A DNA stretch of 64,000 nucleotides from Takakia lepidozioides (GCA_030704615.1 CM060733.1:54002001-54066000); one strand, 5' to 3'; shown: positions 1 through 11,225, counted from the stretch's first letter. Notes: generated by a model not told the origin, from the letters alone. Translations and numbers: made by a program.

Positions 1-810
1 CACTGGTAGAGGACACAGATAGAGATAAATGCACTCATGAGCTACATTCTCCTAACTAGAGCAGATGCTGTATTTTATACAGACCTAGGGATCTTCCATT
101 GCATGACAATTTGGTTGGATCTGCCTTGCCTACTTCGTAGTGGATGTTGTAACTGAGCATCACCTTTACCCTCCTGCATACTCCCTCACATAGAGTGGCA
201 GTATTGAAAGCTGTCATACTGGTACTAAAGCAGCATGATATTGGAAGTGCATGTATAATACTACATTTGTGAAGCTTGCTGATCAAGGATAGAGAATGAT
301 GGCAATCAAACACCAGGAAAAGGGGAGTGCAGAAAAAAAAATTCCTGGATTGCCAGCATTAATCAACTTCTATGCTACTTTTATACCTGTTGGCTCCCTG
401 GCTATGAACATTTGGCAGTTTTTATTTTCAAATTGGCCAACTTAAGCTCTTAAGCAAGATCTTTAACTGCAAAAAAAGACTTTCCTGGGCTGTACGATGA
501 GACAGGTATACTGGTATAGCAATAGGCAAAGTGAAGCATGAAGAATTATGTGTCCACTGACACAGATTGAGATATGGGTACACAGATTGACTGACTGAAA
601 GCCCAGTGGTCTAGTGGATTTAGAGTGTATTTGAGTGTTTGAATCTTTGCAAGTCAGCCCTGTGAGAAGGTCCGTTCGCTGAGGTCCTGGGAGTGTCATG
701 CATTTGCAGGTTAGAACAGGCAGAGCATAGAGGTGAAGGGAGTCATAAGTAACTGTGAATGTCTGTTCCAAACAGAGGACTGAAGTTGTAATTTTGATGA
801 GTTGGCACAG
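1..810. other. No exon recognised; probably intron of the GSIIB gene
   Basis: The first visible glutamine synthetase exon begins at an acceptor near 811 and lacks about 55-60 N-terminal residues compared with usual GSII length. The upstream exon(s) should therefore lie to the left. I looked for the conserved N-terminal GS sequence on the plus strand here and did not see it. Short open frames in this stretch have no family resemblance. Confidence 0.5.
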
Positions 811-2384
811 CACAGGACAGGCAGAAGGAAAGTTTTCGGACTGTATTCTGAAGCCCGTATTCTCATGTCCCGACCCAATCCGCGGAGACCCCCATGTATT
901 TGTCCTCTGCGAGGTCTTGGAACCTGATAGCAAACCGCATGCAACCAACACCCGCCGCCTAATTGCTGACATTCTGACACAGGATGTCCTAGATGAGGAC
1001 CCCTGGTTTGGTTTTGAACAGGAATACACTATGTTCAACAAGGCTGGCAAGGTCTATGGGTGGCCTGAGAGTGGTTTCCCACATCCCCAAGGACCCTTCT
1101 ATTGTGGTGTGGGTTTGGAAGCTGTCTATGGCCGGCCACTTGTGGAGGCTCATCTGGATGCATGCATCAAGGTACTTTTGCTAAGGTTAAAATTCACTAT
1201 TGCATTTCCTGTGAGATGCTAACTCAGGGGACCATCATGACAAGGAGAGGTTAAGTGAGTTTAGTTCTGAAAGTTCGGTCATATTGTTGACCACTAGAAG
1301 CATGCCCTGTCTGTTGACGTTTTGCTGGTAAGTATGCAAACGGCCAAGATCTAAAGTCTGTGAGGGTGGAAAAATCCCCTTACAATATATCTCTCAACCT
1401 CAGACACTTTAAAAAACTGGAGGTAACATCAAATCCTGAAAAAGTGTCACTGCCCTTTCGTCTTCAAAGCCAGCTGGGCCATTTCATCCATTATATGCAT
1501 GTTTTGCACTCATTGTTTTGCATGGGTTCTTACGTCAATTTTCTTGGATGTATAGGCTGGGTTGAAAATCAGTGGCATCAATGCTGAGGTTATGCCAGGG
1601 CAATGGGAGTTCCAAATTGGGCCAGCAGGGCCACTTGAAGTGGGTGATCATGTGATGATTGCCCGCTGGCTGCTTCACCGTCTTGGTGAAGACTTCGGAA
1701 TCACTAGCACCTTTGAGCCAAAGCCCATGGATGGTGATTGGAATGGTGCAGGGGCGCATACAAACTACTCCACCAAGTCAATGAGGTTGGATGGTGGTAT
1801 GAAGGCCATCGAGGCTGCAATTGAGAAGCTCTCAAAGAAGCACAGTGAGCACATTGCTCAGTACGGCCTCGGCAATGAACGGCGCCTCACAGGTAAAGAC
1901 TGTACTTTCTAGTATGAAAAACATCGCAAAGAGTTTGTGTAATATGATGATTTGAGCCCACTTTTTCCAGGTAGTATTTGATCTTGGAGTTTTTGTTGGA
2001 CTCTTTATGGTACACCAATATCCTGCATCTACTCAGCCGAATATATGATGCACGCAAGCAATACCTCTTCTGTAGTCTCCTGCCTGCTCCTATTTCCCTA
2101 TTGCAAAGCAAATGAATGTGTCAAGTAAAAGCCTTGTCAAAGTATATTTTGACATCCTACTGCAACATTAGTGGTGCTAACTATATGGTCTATCCACAGG
2201 AAAGCATGAGACTGCAAACATCAGCACATTCAAGTCAGGGGTGGCTGACCGTGGGGCCTCTATTCGCATCCCTCTCCCAGTGTCTCTCGCTGGCAAAGGT
2301 TATCTGGAAGACCGACGACCAGCAGCCAATGTCGACCCATATGTGGTGGCCCGCATGCTCATTCAAACCACATTGAAGAATTAG
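811..2384 (+). CDS. Glutamine synthetase, GSIIB (bacterial-type GSII), 3' part
   Basis: Glutamine synthetase joins ammonium to glutamate with ATP to make glutamine. Three exons are seen: 811-1171, 1556-1892 and 2200-2384. They join at GT/AG sites in phases 0 and 1 and give the last ~294 residues. Visible family motifs are [16 protein letters not shown] at the exon start, WFGFEQEY (metal/substrate glutamates), [42 protein letters not shown] and [15 protein letters not shown] near the end (stop at 2382-2384). From memory, residues such as [27 protein letters not shown] and [10 protein letters not shown] fit rhizobial/actinobacterial GlnII better than ordinary plant cytosolic or plastid GS. That is the GSIIB type proposed to have entered green plants by early transfer from bacteria. 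The reading frame is clean, so it is probably functional. The first exon(s), and any transit peptide, lie outside the window. Confidence 0.9.
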
Positions 2385-5111
2385 GTGCATTCTAGTCCTG
2401 GTTGCAGGGATGGTTGATTATTTGTCTTATCAGGTGAGCACTAGGTACTGTCACCTAGAGGTCAAAGGTAAGATCATTGATCATTTTAAAATTTTGAGGC
2501 CTTACAGGATGTCTCGCTGTTCTTACACAGGCCTGCAAATCCATGCTATGGCCATAGGCCAAAAAAAATTAATGCACCTATGTTTGGGGCGCCAAATGTT
2601 GTATTGTGGTTTGTCTGCTCCTCGTGGCCCACACTGTAATGCTATGTGGTGCCCAATCTTGCAGGGTTGTGTGTTGCAAGCCAAGCCAACTGCTTTGAGC
2701 ACCTAACATGCCTTTCAGAGTTGTAATTGTTCATCGCTTTAAAACTCTTCACAATCTGTATGCACTTCTGCGCCTTTGCCTTCCTACACACATTTGTACG
2801 CATGAATAGTGTCCTGCCCACCTTCTGTTGTGTTGGACTTAGTTACGGATAATTTCAAGGGAAGCACTTTGTGTGGACTGAGATTTGGTGCCCCATTTGC
2901 AGTTAAATGCCTCAGTTTCAAACATCTTAAACATGGTGCTGGTGTTCAGTCTCTCTCCCTTTGATACCTTTGGCGCTGGCCCTCCTTTCTCTTTCTCTCT
3001 CTTAGACTGGGATTTTAACAGGAAGCCTACCTTGAACCAAAAACAGATGCAGAGAAGAAGAGGAGATTGCCTGATGTGCGGGCAGCCTGAAGACAATATC
3101 CTTTTCTCTGATACATTGTCCGGGATACTCTCACGAGAGAGTGACCCTCTTTAGGACAATCCAGGGCGTTGTCCCTGCACCTCTGTCCGCCAACTTTCAA
3201 AATCTTCAGGCTGAGCCTAAAGCCCTGGCTCTGTTGGAGTCTAATTGCTGGTCTGCTCACACAGAGCAAGTTGATGTGTGTGTGAATGTCTTTCTAGAGG
3301 ATATCTGGAAAACCCGAACTGCTTGTCTCTGTGAAGGTAAGTCACACTATAGAAGTGAGCCCCTTAAGAAGATAGTACCTGTTCCCTTTTGTTCCGCTCA
3401 AACTGTGTGCGGGGTCGATGGTCACAAGGCTACTGCAAACGTGCTCTTCTGGTTAGACTCTCTCCCTCCCTCCCTCCCTGCTCACTCCCTGCTCAGTAGC
3501 CCCTTGCCCGCCACCCTCTCTGCTCACCGCTGCCTCTCCTTAGTTTTCCTTTGCCTGCAACAAGATCAGCCCAAATGAAAGGTGGGAGAGCCAAAGGAAA
3601 GTGTGAAATGAGAGAGGGAGGAATAATGGGAGAGACTCTCTAGTGTTCAGTTTTGCTTTGGGCCCAAAAATTTAAAATAAGATCTGCAAAGCTAAGTGCT
3701 TCATCTATGTATGGGCTAAGGCCTCGAGAGCCTTAGGATTTATGTTTCGAGGTCCCCGATCATAGTTGAGCAGTAATTCCAGCGAATAATTCTCTTTATC
3801 TCTGTACTGTCTGACATGTTACCACTGTAAATAATACAGCTGAAAAGATAAAGGACAAGTCAGACAAGGGCATTTCCATTACATGGAACATCCTAAAAAT
3901 GGGGACGGGTACCTTTCAGATCATGGAATGCAGCCATTCCATGACCTGAATATGAAGCAGGAATTTTTATTTGAGGTTCCCTATGCACATTGCATGTAAC
4001 CAGGCTAAATGACAACTTCCCAAATTGTGCAATGATGGGAGAGGCAGCAGATGAGCATTGTGTGATCACAACATTTGTTACCGTGGCAGCGGTCATGTGA
4101 ATGTAACTCTGCAGGAACACCTACTTTGCTGATGTACATTTAATCGTCGACAAATGTTAGCCCATGGTTAGCCCTTGGAATACTCAAAAATAACATATGT
4201 AGGGTTGGATGAGGTTGGGTATCTCGAGCGAAATAGGTTATTCCATACTCTAGAGTATGCAGAAAATGTGTTATGACGAAACAAAAATGCTCTTGCTTGA
4301 TTGATGGAATCCAGCTCATAAAATGATACTTTAGTTAAATCTAGCTGTTGAGAGCTGTTGCTACCACTACACAAGTATTCCAAAAAATAATCTTGTCATT
4401 CCATGGGGTCCATGGCTAAGATATGATGAGGACAGGCTCCTCAACACCTATCATTAGGACTTTCCAGGCTAACTTTCTATAAACTCTCCCGTTTCTGGTT
4501 TTCTCAAAGTGTTCTGTGTACTGTGATGAAGTAAGCCATACGCCCGCGATGCAGAGTAGTCCCCTAAGAATTTTTCGACGTGAAAGGCCGCATCCAATTT
4601 ACGCCACATCAATCAATAACCAAATACCCAAATACCATTACAAACTTTCAAGTGGACCATGGGATTAGATCTTGGTGAGTTGAGGCTAGCTTCGAACAAC
4701 ATTCATGCAAGCTAGTAAAGGGCTCTATCTGAAGCAGCACCAAGAGAAACATATAAACATGTCCAAGTTAAGATGCTGAACAAACTTGTGCACGAAGCTG
4801 CCCTCTATCAAGCTTATAACGGCTCGTATTCACGCTTCGAAGTAGCTCCACCATCCACACCGAATTAGGACAGCACCTGATTTCCTTCCACTATCACCAT
4901 AGTCAGTCAAAATCCCCCTTCACTGATTACCTGCTCCAGTCAATTGCAATTATGGGCCGACTTCCCATCTATGCTGGATACAACCCGCTACCCTTTTCTG
5001 TGGATATGCCACAGGAAATGCCCTCAACAGTACATCATGGTCAATATTGGATTAATTGAGTAGCTCCGCAGACCAATGAATGAAGCAAGACACTGACACC
5101 TTTTACATTGT
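2385..5111. other. GS 3' UTR and intergenic DNA, no gene recognised
   Basis: The first few hundred bases are presumably the 3' UTR of the GS gene. Pyrimidine-rich DNA with a (CTCC)n-like run occurs around 3,465-3,500. Open frames at 2,885-3,578 (+) and 4,168-4,383 (-) show no recognisable domain. No RNA gene is seen. Confidence 0.6.
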
Positions 5112-7496
5112 TCACCAGTAATCCCCACAAGAACAAACCCCATCTTTGAAGTGGTGAAAGCAGTTAGCATCCCGTACAACAATTGCTCGGCCCACAATCT
5201 TTGAGATGAACTTGGTGGAGGTGTGGCAGTTGCCACACACCCGAAGATTCTTGATGAGACGGAGAGGCGTCCTAGGGGCTGTGCTGATGAGCCCAACACC
5301 AATGGCCAGGTCCCACATAATGCAATACAAAGCGCCCGTCAGGCACATACCCTGCCTCCTTCATCTGCCCAGACAATCTTCTCAGCTCAGCATGCATTTC
5401 CTCAATTTTTGGATGCGATTTCTCATCAACAACAAAGCTGTGCACCCTGTTGCCGACCTCAATGCAGCAGGAACCTAGCTCCTTTCTAACCCCTCTGACC
5501 TTCATCATTTTTCTCACCTTTGCACCATAGAGGTTGCCACACGTTCAGCCATCTCCACATTGCAATGGATTCTGCAGGCACCGAGCAAGGCCCTCCAAAC
5601 CACAGCATCTGGTTTGATTGGCATTTTGTTAATGAAGTCCTCTGCCTCATCCAATCGCCCCGCACAGCCAAGAAGGTCCACCATGGAGCCAAAGTGTTCC
5701 ACTGCTGGAGTGATGCCATGATCTTGACTCATGGAGTCAAAGTAGTATTTGCCTTCATCCACTAGGCCAGCATGGCTACATGCAGAGAGAACACATAGGA
5801 AAGTGATACTGTCCAGCTTCAAGCCTTCCACTTGCATTTCTTCGAATAGTTGCAGGGCCTCCATATCATAACCATGCTGAGCATATCCTGCAATCATCAC
5901 ATTCCAGGATGCCACATCTCGTTCAGCCATATTGTCAAACACTCCCTCTGCATCCTTGATGCTACCACATTTGGCATACATGTCCACCAGGGTATTGTTC
6001 AGAATGACATCTGGTACAATTCCAGCTTTGACGATGTCACTATGGACCTCCTTGCCCTTTTCCAGGGCTGCCAGGCTCGCGCACGCATTGCAAACACAAA
6101 CAAACGTGACCCGGTTTGGCTTCCCCCCTTCCCGCATCATTTGCTCATACATCTGCAAAGCCTCCATCCCGCACCCATGCTGGGCATATCCTGCGATCAT
6201 TGCGCTCCAAGACACCACATTTCGTTGAGCCATATTATCAAACACTCCCTTTGCATCCACAATGCTGCTGCATTTGGCATACATGTCCACAAGGGCAGTA
6301 TTTAGAATGATATCTGGTACAATTCCAGCTTTGATGATGTCACCATGGACCTCTTTGCCCCTTTCTAGGGCTGCCAGGCTCGCACACGCATTGCAAACGG
6401 AAACAAACGTGATCCGGTCCGGCTTCACCCCTTCCCGCATCATTTGCTCGTACGTCTCCAAAGCCTCCATCCCACACCCATGCTGGGCATATCCTGCGAT
6501 CATTGCGCTCCAGGACACCACATTACGTTCAGCCATGTTGTCGAACACTCCCTTTGCATCCTTGATGCTGCCACATTTGGCATACATGTCCACCAGAGCA
6601 GTATTCAGTATGACATCTGCTACAACTCCCACTTTGAGGATGTCACCATGGACCTCTTTGCCCCTTTCCAGGGCTGCCAGGCTCCCACACGCATTGCAAA
6701 CACAAATGAATGTGACCCGGTTGGGCTTCACCTCTTCCCGCATCATTTGCTCATAGGTCTCCAGAGCCTCAATCCCACACCCATGCCGTGCATATCCTGC
6801 AATCATAGCACTCCAGGACACCACATCGCGTTCAGCCATATGGTCGAACACTCCCTTTGCATCCTCGATGCTCCCACATTTGGCATACATGTCCACAAGG
6901 GTATTGTTCAGAATAACATCTGGTACAATTCCAGCTTTGATGATGTCACCATGGACCTCTTTGCCCTTTCCCAGGGCTGCCAGGCTTGCACATGCATTGC
7001 AAATGCAAATGAACGTGACCCGGTCGGGCTTCACCCCTTCCCACATCATTTGCTCATATGTCTCCAAAGCATTCCTACCACACCCGTGCTTGGTAAATCC
7101 TGCCAGCATTATATTCCATGTGATCAAACCTCGATGAGGCATTCTGTTGAACACTCGGCGAGCATCCACGATGCTCCCGCACTTAACATACATGTTGACA
7201 AGGGTGTTGTGCAGAAAAACGTTTGGCTTGAATCCACTCTGGATAATGTGATCGTGCACCCGCTTTCCAGCTTCCAAGCCTCTCATCTTGATGCACGCAT
7301 GCAAGAGACAGACATAAGTATCTGAATCTGCTGACAAGCCTCCTTGGTTTAAAGTGTGTAGAGCATCTTTCAGTTGCCCTGCCTCACATAACATCCTCAC
7401 ATGCCCAGAAGTGCCAGAAGAGGCATTGTGGACTCCCTCTCTTGGTCCTCTTTTGGAAGCTGCGGTCATGGTCGAGGTGCATGACTTTATCAACAT
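5112..7496 (-). pseudogene. PPR protein, PLS/E/DYW class, disrupted by two deletions
   Basis: PPR-DYW proteins bind organellar RNA and the DYW domain edits C to U. The open frame starts at the first in-frame ATG (7496; codons further 5' are open but lack ATG). It encodes about five P-L-S triplets with repeated MYAKCGSI, MAERDVVSWSAMIAGYA and VKPDRVTF blocks. These are followed by an E-type region (GITPAVEHFGSMVDLLG, ALLGACRIH) and stop at 5514. The sense then continues in other frames: AKVRKMMKVRGVRKELG, the E+ part (GNRVHSFVVDEKSHP...EAGYVPD) at about 5540-5310, and the DYW end ([20 protein letters not shown]...CSCGDYW) to 5112. Compared with the family, sequence is missing at both frame breaks. 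About 20-30 residues are gone after CNVEMAERVA. About 16 residues are gone after FVLHYV, including the catalytic HSE of the deaminase. A truncated PPR protein could still be made, but editing by this copy should be lost. There is no intron, as is usual for this family. Confidence 0.85.
5850..7200 (-). repeat. Internal ~303-bp near-identical PLS repeat blocks
   Basis: Within the PPR gene, blocks of about 101 codons recur four to five times with few differences. Examples are GKEVHGDIIKAGIVPD, HGCGMEALETYEQMMREG and NACASLAALERGKEVHGD. The similarity is visible at DNA level too, e.g. the repeated plus-strand text around 5,930-6,240, 6,230-6,540, 6,530-6,840 and 6,840-7,140. Ordinary PPR repeats share only scattered residues, so these look like recent unequal-crossover or gene-conversion products. 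Confidence 0.85.
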
Positions 7497-7871
7497 TGCA
7501 GATGCTGCTTCCAGTTGACCATCTACTAATGCAGGTTTCTTGTAGCTCTCAATGCACAGGGAATCACAGGTAATTTTGTGCGTGAAATTTGGCACTCTTG
7601 GATGAATCTGGACCCACGCTCTATCCCTGCTCCTTCAGCTATCCCTGCCTATGCACAAATCATGTATAGATACTCACCTTGCTGCCAGCAGCTGACATTG
7701 ACAGCCTAGATTTGTTCTAGCAAAACACCCCAACCATACTTATCACACACTGGTTCTATGCTGAATTGCTCCCAGGTCCTTGAAAAAAGCGGTAGGGACA
7801 GAGAGGATGACAATTTCCAAGAAAGCTTTGCATTGCATCTTGTTCTATCTGTAATCTAAAGAGGCATTCAC
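7497..7871. other. 5' flank of the PPR gene, no gene seen
   Basis: In-frame non-ATG codons run upstream of the PPR start to about 7,615, where a TAG closes the frame. The second half of the third PDF motif of the neighbouring OSB-like locus would be expected here, but I could not find it. Confidence 0.5.
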
Positions 7872-9046
7872 CTTTTTGCCTCGGTTGTCCCACCATTGAC
7901 CGGTGTCTGAAAAATATTCCTTCCAAAGCTTCTCCTCGTCTTTGTTACCTGTATTTGGATACTTACCTGTTGTGACACTGGCAGTAAAATGTCAATAGAT
8001 TCACCCAACAAGCTAACTTGCAGAATTCAACATGAAAATTTAAGGATGACTCTCATAAGAGGGCAAGGCAAAACAGGATGAAATGTTTTGAAGAAGGTAT
8101 CCTCACCGCATTTTCCTTGACCTTGATTTATGAAAACAGCTAGCTTTTCTTTCACCCACGGAGGATTCAACTGACCATCAACCCAAAAGGACCTCTTGTG
8201 TGTGCTGCTTGTGTCTTTAGTCTGGTGGCCTCGGATTGGTCTGTGACAACCACCAGTGCAGCTGAGCAGCCATAGATCTAAACATGGCCTCCTAAAACGA
8301 AGCTGACCCTCCCAAGTACCTTGTAAACACCAGAAAAATACCAAATTATGATACTGACAGGAAGAGCCCAGAATCTCAGAACAGACAAACTTCTTCAAAT
8401 CTTACATTAAGAAAGCCACACCTTGCAATTGCGGGTGTCCCACCATTGTGAAGGATCTTTAAAAAACTTATGCCAGCGCTGCTCCATGCTCTATGGTAGA
8501 CCTTTGCGCCCGAAAATCAGACAGTATAAACATTTTTGACACGTCCTTTATGGAGGAGTGCTAGTAGGTTTCAACAACATTCATGCAAGTCACTTTGGGC
8601 TCACTTTACACAAAGAGGAACATAGGAACATGTCCAAACTTACACAGATGCCAAACAAGCTTATGTCTGTAGTCTGGAGATTTGGAAGTGGCCTGTGAAA
8701 GCGACCAGGGAGCAGCTGACCAGCCACAGTCTCAACACTCCCAAGTAGCTTGCAAACTCCCAGGAAAAGACCTTGCGCATCCTACTTACATGGCCTGCTA
8801 AGGAAGAACAACCTCCACTACTTACAATAAAGAAGTTTTTGCAGAGCAAAGTGAGATTCTGACTTCACTCAGCAACTAGGGTACAATCCAATCACACAAT
8901 ATGATCATACCATAGTTCATTCAAACTCCCTCGGACTCCTTCACATCCTACACGAAGAAAGCTCACCTTGTCAAGGCTACTTTCCCACCATTGTGAGGGA
9001 TCTTTAAAGAACTCTTTCCAGCGCTGTTCCATGCTCCAGCGTTGAC
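7872..9046 (-). pseudogene. OSB-like (organellar ssDNA-binding) gene remnant with three PDF-motif exon sets
   Basis: OSB proteins bind single-stranded DNA in plant organelles through C-terminal PDF motifs (two half-motifs, WKEFF..P..WWDNR and NPKxPDFxHK). On the minus strand three first-half exons are seen: 8967-9046 (MEQRWKEFFKDPSQWWESS), 8422-8501 (MEQRWHKFFKDPSQWWDTR) and 7872-7948 (LWKEYFSDTGQWWDNRGKK). All start after an AG in the same phase and end at a GTG donor. Two second-half exons follow: 8644-8692 (TSKSPDYRHK) and 8107-8240 (NPRPPD, then RHK). Copy 2 is damaged: TAG replaces a Trp codon in its first half, and TAA replaces the Tyr codon after PPD, with a frameshift beyond. Copy 3 has no second half. 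The N-terminal OB-fold was not found; a LINE fragment lies just upstream. Family assignment is by motif memory; the locus is probably a pseudogene. Confidence 0.6.
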
Positions 9047-9205
9047 CTACACGCCAGATATACCAATTATCGATTCACGTCCGCTTTCTTGCTTCTTTGC
9101 CCCTGGAGTACATTTGTTTCTTCTGAATTGCGCAAAAGACAATTCGGAGCCTGGATCCTATGGCGCGGGCATACAACACAGCCGCCTAGTATTTCGTGTT
9201 CTGAC

Positions 9206-9540
9206 CTAATTTGAATGGCATCTCTGACACAGCCATAGCCACCATTGCCAAGGGGGATGCCCTCTCACCATGCCAGTGACAATCTCATACATAGAAGAGA
9301 TGGCACACAGGATGTCTGGAGGGACTTCCACTCTATGGAGCCGTTGGAAGAGAAGGTCCCGAGGAACTGAATCAAAGGCTTTGTGAAAGTCCACGAAGCA
9401 AACATAGACCATTCTTTTGTCATAGCGTGCACTTTCCACCATAACTTGAAGAGTGAAGATGTGGTCAATAGTGGATCGGTTTCGACGGAAACCAGCCTGT
9501 CCCTCAGCACGAATGCGAGAGTACTCAGCCCAATCATCCA
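9206..9540 (-). mobile_element. LINE reverse transcriptase fragment
   Basis: Translated on the minus strand, the stretch reads EGQAGFRRNRSTIDHIFTLQ, then a VYVCFVDFHKAFDSVPRDLL core and PPDILCAISSMYE. These are the classic fingers/palm motifs of a non-LTR retrotransposon RT (FRxxRSTxDHIF and FxDFxKAFDSVPR). The catalytic Y/FADD box and everything after it are missing, and the reading frame ends in unrelated sequence near 9,206. It is a dead fragment lying between the OSB-like exons and the small ORF at 9.7-10 kb. Confidence 0.85.
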
Positions 9541-9640
9541 GAAAGAAATGAAATGAGATGAAATGAAATGGAAATGGAAATGGAAATGGTGCTTTATTTG
9601 AAAGAAAGAAACCAGCCCTTTCATCCGCTGCAAATCATCT
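9541..9640 (-). repeat. Retroelement 3' tail with (CATTTC)-type microsatellite
   Basis: On the minus strand an AAATAAAGCACC stretch is followed by repeated CATTTC/ATTTC units (9,541-9,600). A short simple-repeat tail after an A-rich segment is typical of the 3' end of LINE or SINE copies. It abuts the RT fragment, so two insertions may be nested here. Confidence 0.5.
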
Positions 9641-9660
9641 GTTATATGCGCGAATCATTC

Positions 9661-10044
9661 TTATGCTCTGAAGCTTGACAAATTGAACGCAACACCCCTC
9701 TCAACAATCGGAAAAGGAAAACGACTCGCCCTTTCAAAGAGCCGCTGATACGCGGCCTTCACCTCATCCATGCTCGCATCGATCTTCGATCCCAGCTCCT
9801 CATACGCTGCTCCCACCGCCATAGGCCGATTGCTCTCGTCACTGTAGCCGCGTTTATATTGGTAAGAAACTGTCTCAAACCCTGAAACAGACTGCAAAAG
9901 AGGCCTATGAAAAATCGCCCTGAGAAGCTCTGGAGCTAGTAGAGCTGATGCATGGTCCTTGATCACAGGATTGAAGAGTGCGGAGAGGCCGCAAAGAAGT
10001 AAAAGTCCGACATGACAGGATAGAGCTTCTCTTGACACCACCAT
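9661..10044 (-). CDS. Small protein, 127 aa, possible mitochondrial presequence and partial J-like segment
   Basis: The frame opens with ATG at 10044 and closes at 9661. The N-terminal ~70 residues are rich in Leu, Ala, Ser and Arg, with KRGYSDE around residues 64-70. That resembles a mitochondrial targeting region and its cleavage site, but this is inference. Residues ~81-106 (AYEELGSKIDASMDEVKAAYQRL) resemble helices I-II of a DnaJ or PAM16-type domain. No HPD motif follows and the protein ends soon after. It could be the first exon of a longer gene cut off by the LINE sequences downstream, or a degenerate copy. I do not recognise the family with certainty. Confidence 0.4.
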   Translation of the reverse strand: MVVSREALSCHVGLLLLCGLSALFNPVIKDHASALLAPELLRAIFHRPLLQSVSGFETVSYQYKRGYSDESNRPMAVGAAYEELGSKIDASMDEVKAAYQRLFERASRFPFPIVERGVAFNLSSFRA

Positions 10045-10564
10045 GATCTCCTCAACCTTGCAATTGCATTTCCTCAGTCAATTCTTCGGAACTGCTTCAG
10101 CCCTTCTTCTCGCTCAATCCCTCGCTCCTCATTTCAGAAGACGGTAGTTTCTACTGTAAAGATCTCCTCTCAATGTAAACGGCTGGATATTACTCTGGAC
10201 CCGTAATCGCCACTCATTGATATCCTGTTCCTTGTGAAAGAAATTGCCTGCGTCACCAACAAGGTCTCCGCTTCTATTCTGCCCTAGCTGCCTCAGGTCT
10301 GCATTCTTCCATCCTTGTTCTCTTTAGTCCCTTCGCCCTGTCGCATCGTCTCCTCCTGGAACTCGCATCCATTTAGCAGCTCGACTACTTGGTGACAGTA
10401 TCTGTGATGTCTCACACATCAACGGGGGTGTCACCACTCCAGGACTGGAATGTCTGCTTCGCCAGAAAATCGGCTGTCAAGTGAGATATTAGTCGAGAGG
10501 GAAAAAGAGAAACTCGTTAAGAATAGACTGACTGAAATGACTGGTCGGTCTAAAACCGCCATTA
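10045..10564. other. No gene recognised
   Basis: CT-rich DNA immediately upstream of the 127-aa ORF. It may carry that gene's promoter and 5' UTR. No convincing coding or RNA signal is seen. Confidence 0.4.
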
Positions 10565-11113
10565 TCAAGTGACCGAATTGAAACATGGTGCAGCACAGAT
10601 TGCATAGAGCGAGAGAGATACAGAGGTGGTGAAGCTCTCGTTCATGAACTCTAGAAACAGAATGCACACCATAACAAGCATGGAATACATGCTAGCCCTC
10701 CTTACTGTAGTTACAAATTGGTTGTAAAAACGATCGACGTAATATGGAAGTTTGAATGCCAAGTAAATGGGTTTGTGGTTTGTGGTCGGTCCAATATGCT
10801 TCATTTGTTTCATACAAACAATGTTGTGTAGGTTGTAGTTTTTCATGCACGAGTGAAGCGAGTCAGATTCTCTATTAGGTTTGTGAAGATTGATTTTAAA
10901 ATCTCCGATAAAAATTTTTGGACAATTTTTCAGTGCTCTAACTTTTACAAATTTTGTAAAATGTTGTGAAGAGAAAGCGCAAAGAGAGCTAGCACGTGAG
11001 CAGATTCCCATAAGCGTGAGCACATTAGGAAAGATGAGCCTATAACCGAGGGAAAAACATGGTCTATTGCCGTGGACGCAAGCTCGCTCCCTGGGACCAA
11101 AGCTGAGCTCCAA
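10565..11113 (-). pseudogene. Endonuclease (EEP)-like fragment from a mobile element
   Basis: The minus-strand frame contains CPKIFIGDFKINLHKPNRES at about residues 65-84, then LHSCMKNYNLHNIV and TTNHKPIYLAFKLPYY. GDFN-I-L followed ~50 residues later by a DHKP-type His is the pattern of exonuclease/endonuclease/phosphatase domains carried by non-LTR elements and some Helitrons. Here Asn is Lys (GDFK) and the final Asp is Asn (NHKP), so it is likely inactive. Sequence on either side of the core shows no further domain. Confidence 0.45.
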
Positions 11114-11225
11114 TATGCATGCAATGTTCGTTGAATGTGTGATGAAAAAATATTGGATGAATGAAAGATTGGATTTGAATGAATGTTGGATGAATGTGTG
11201 ATAAAAAAATACTGGAGGCGGCGTA
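11114..11225. repeat. Short direct duplication beside the LINE 3' end
   Basis: A ~26-bp sequence starting GAATGTGTGAT and running through an A7 tract to CTGG/TTGG appears at about 11,133 and again at 11,190, with GGATGAATG repeats between. It lies just beyond the LINE 3' tail (minus orientation) and may be the simple-repeat end of the element or a duplicated target. Confidence 0.45.

Noticed and set aside
2839-3578. Overlapping frames on both strands downstream of GSIIB
   Set aside because: No motif, mutual overlap on opposite strands and simple CTCC repeats.
5290-5540. The two PPR frame breaks as introns
   Set aside because: Conserved sequence is missing rather than interrupted, and no GT/AG pair surrounds extra DNA.
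5850-7325. Long plus-strand open frames opposite the PPR gene (5,850-6,305; 6,262-6,756; 6,444-7,325)
   Set aside because: They are antisense shadows of the repeated PPR blocks; the minus strand has clear PPR motifs.
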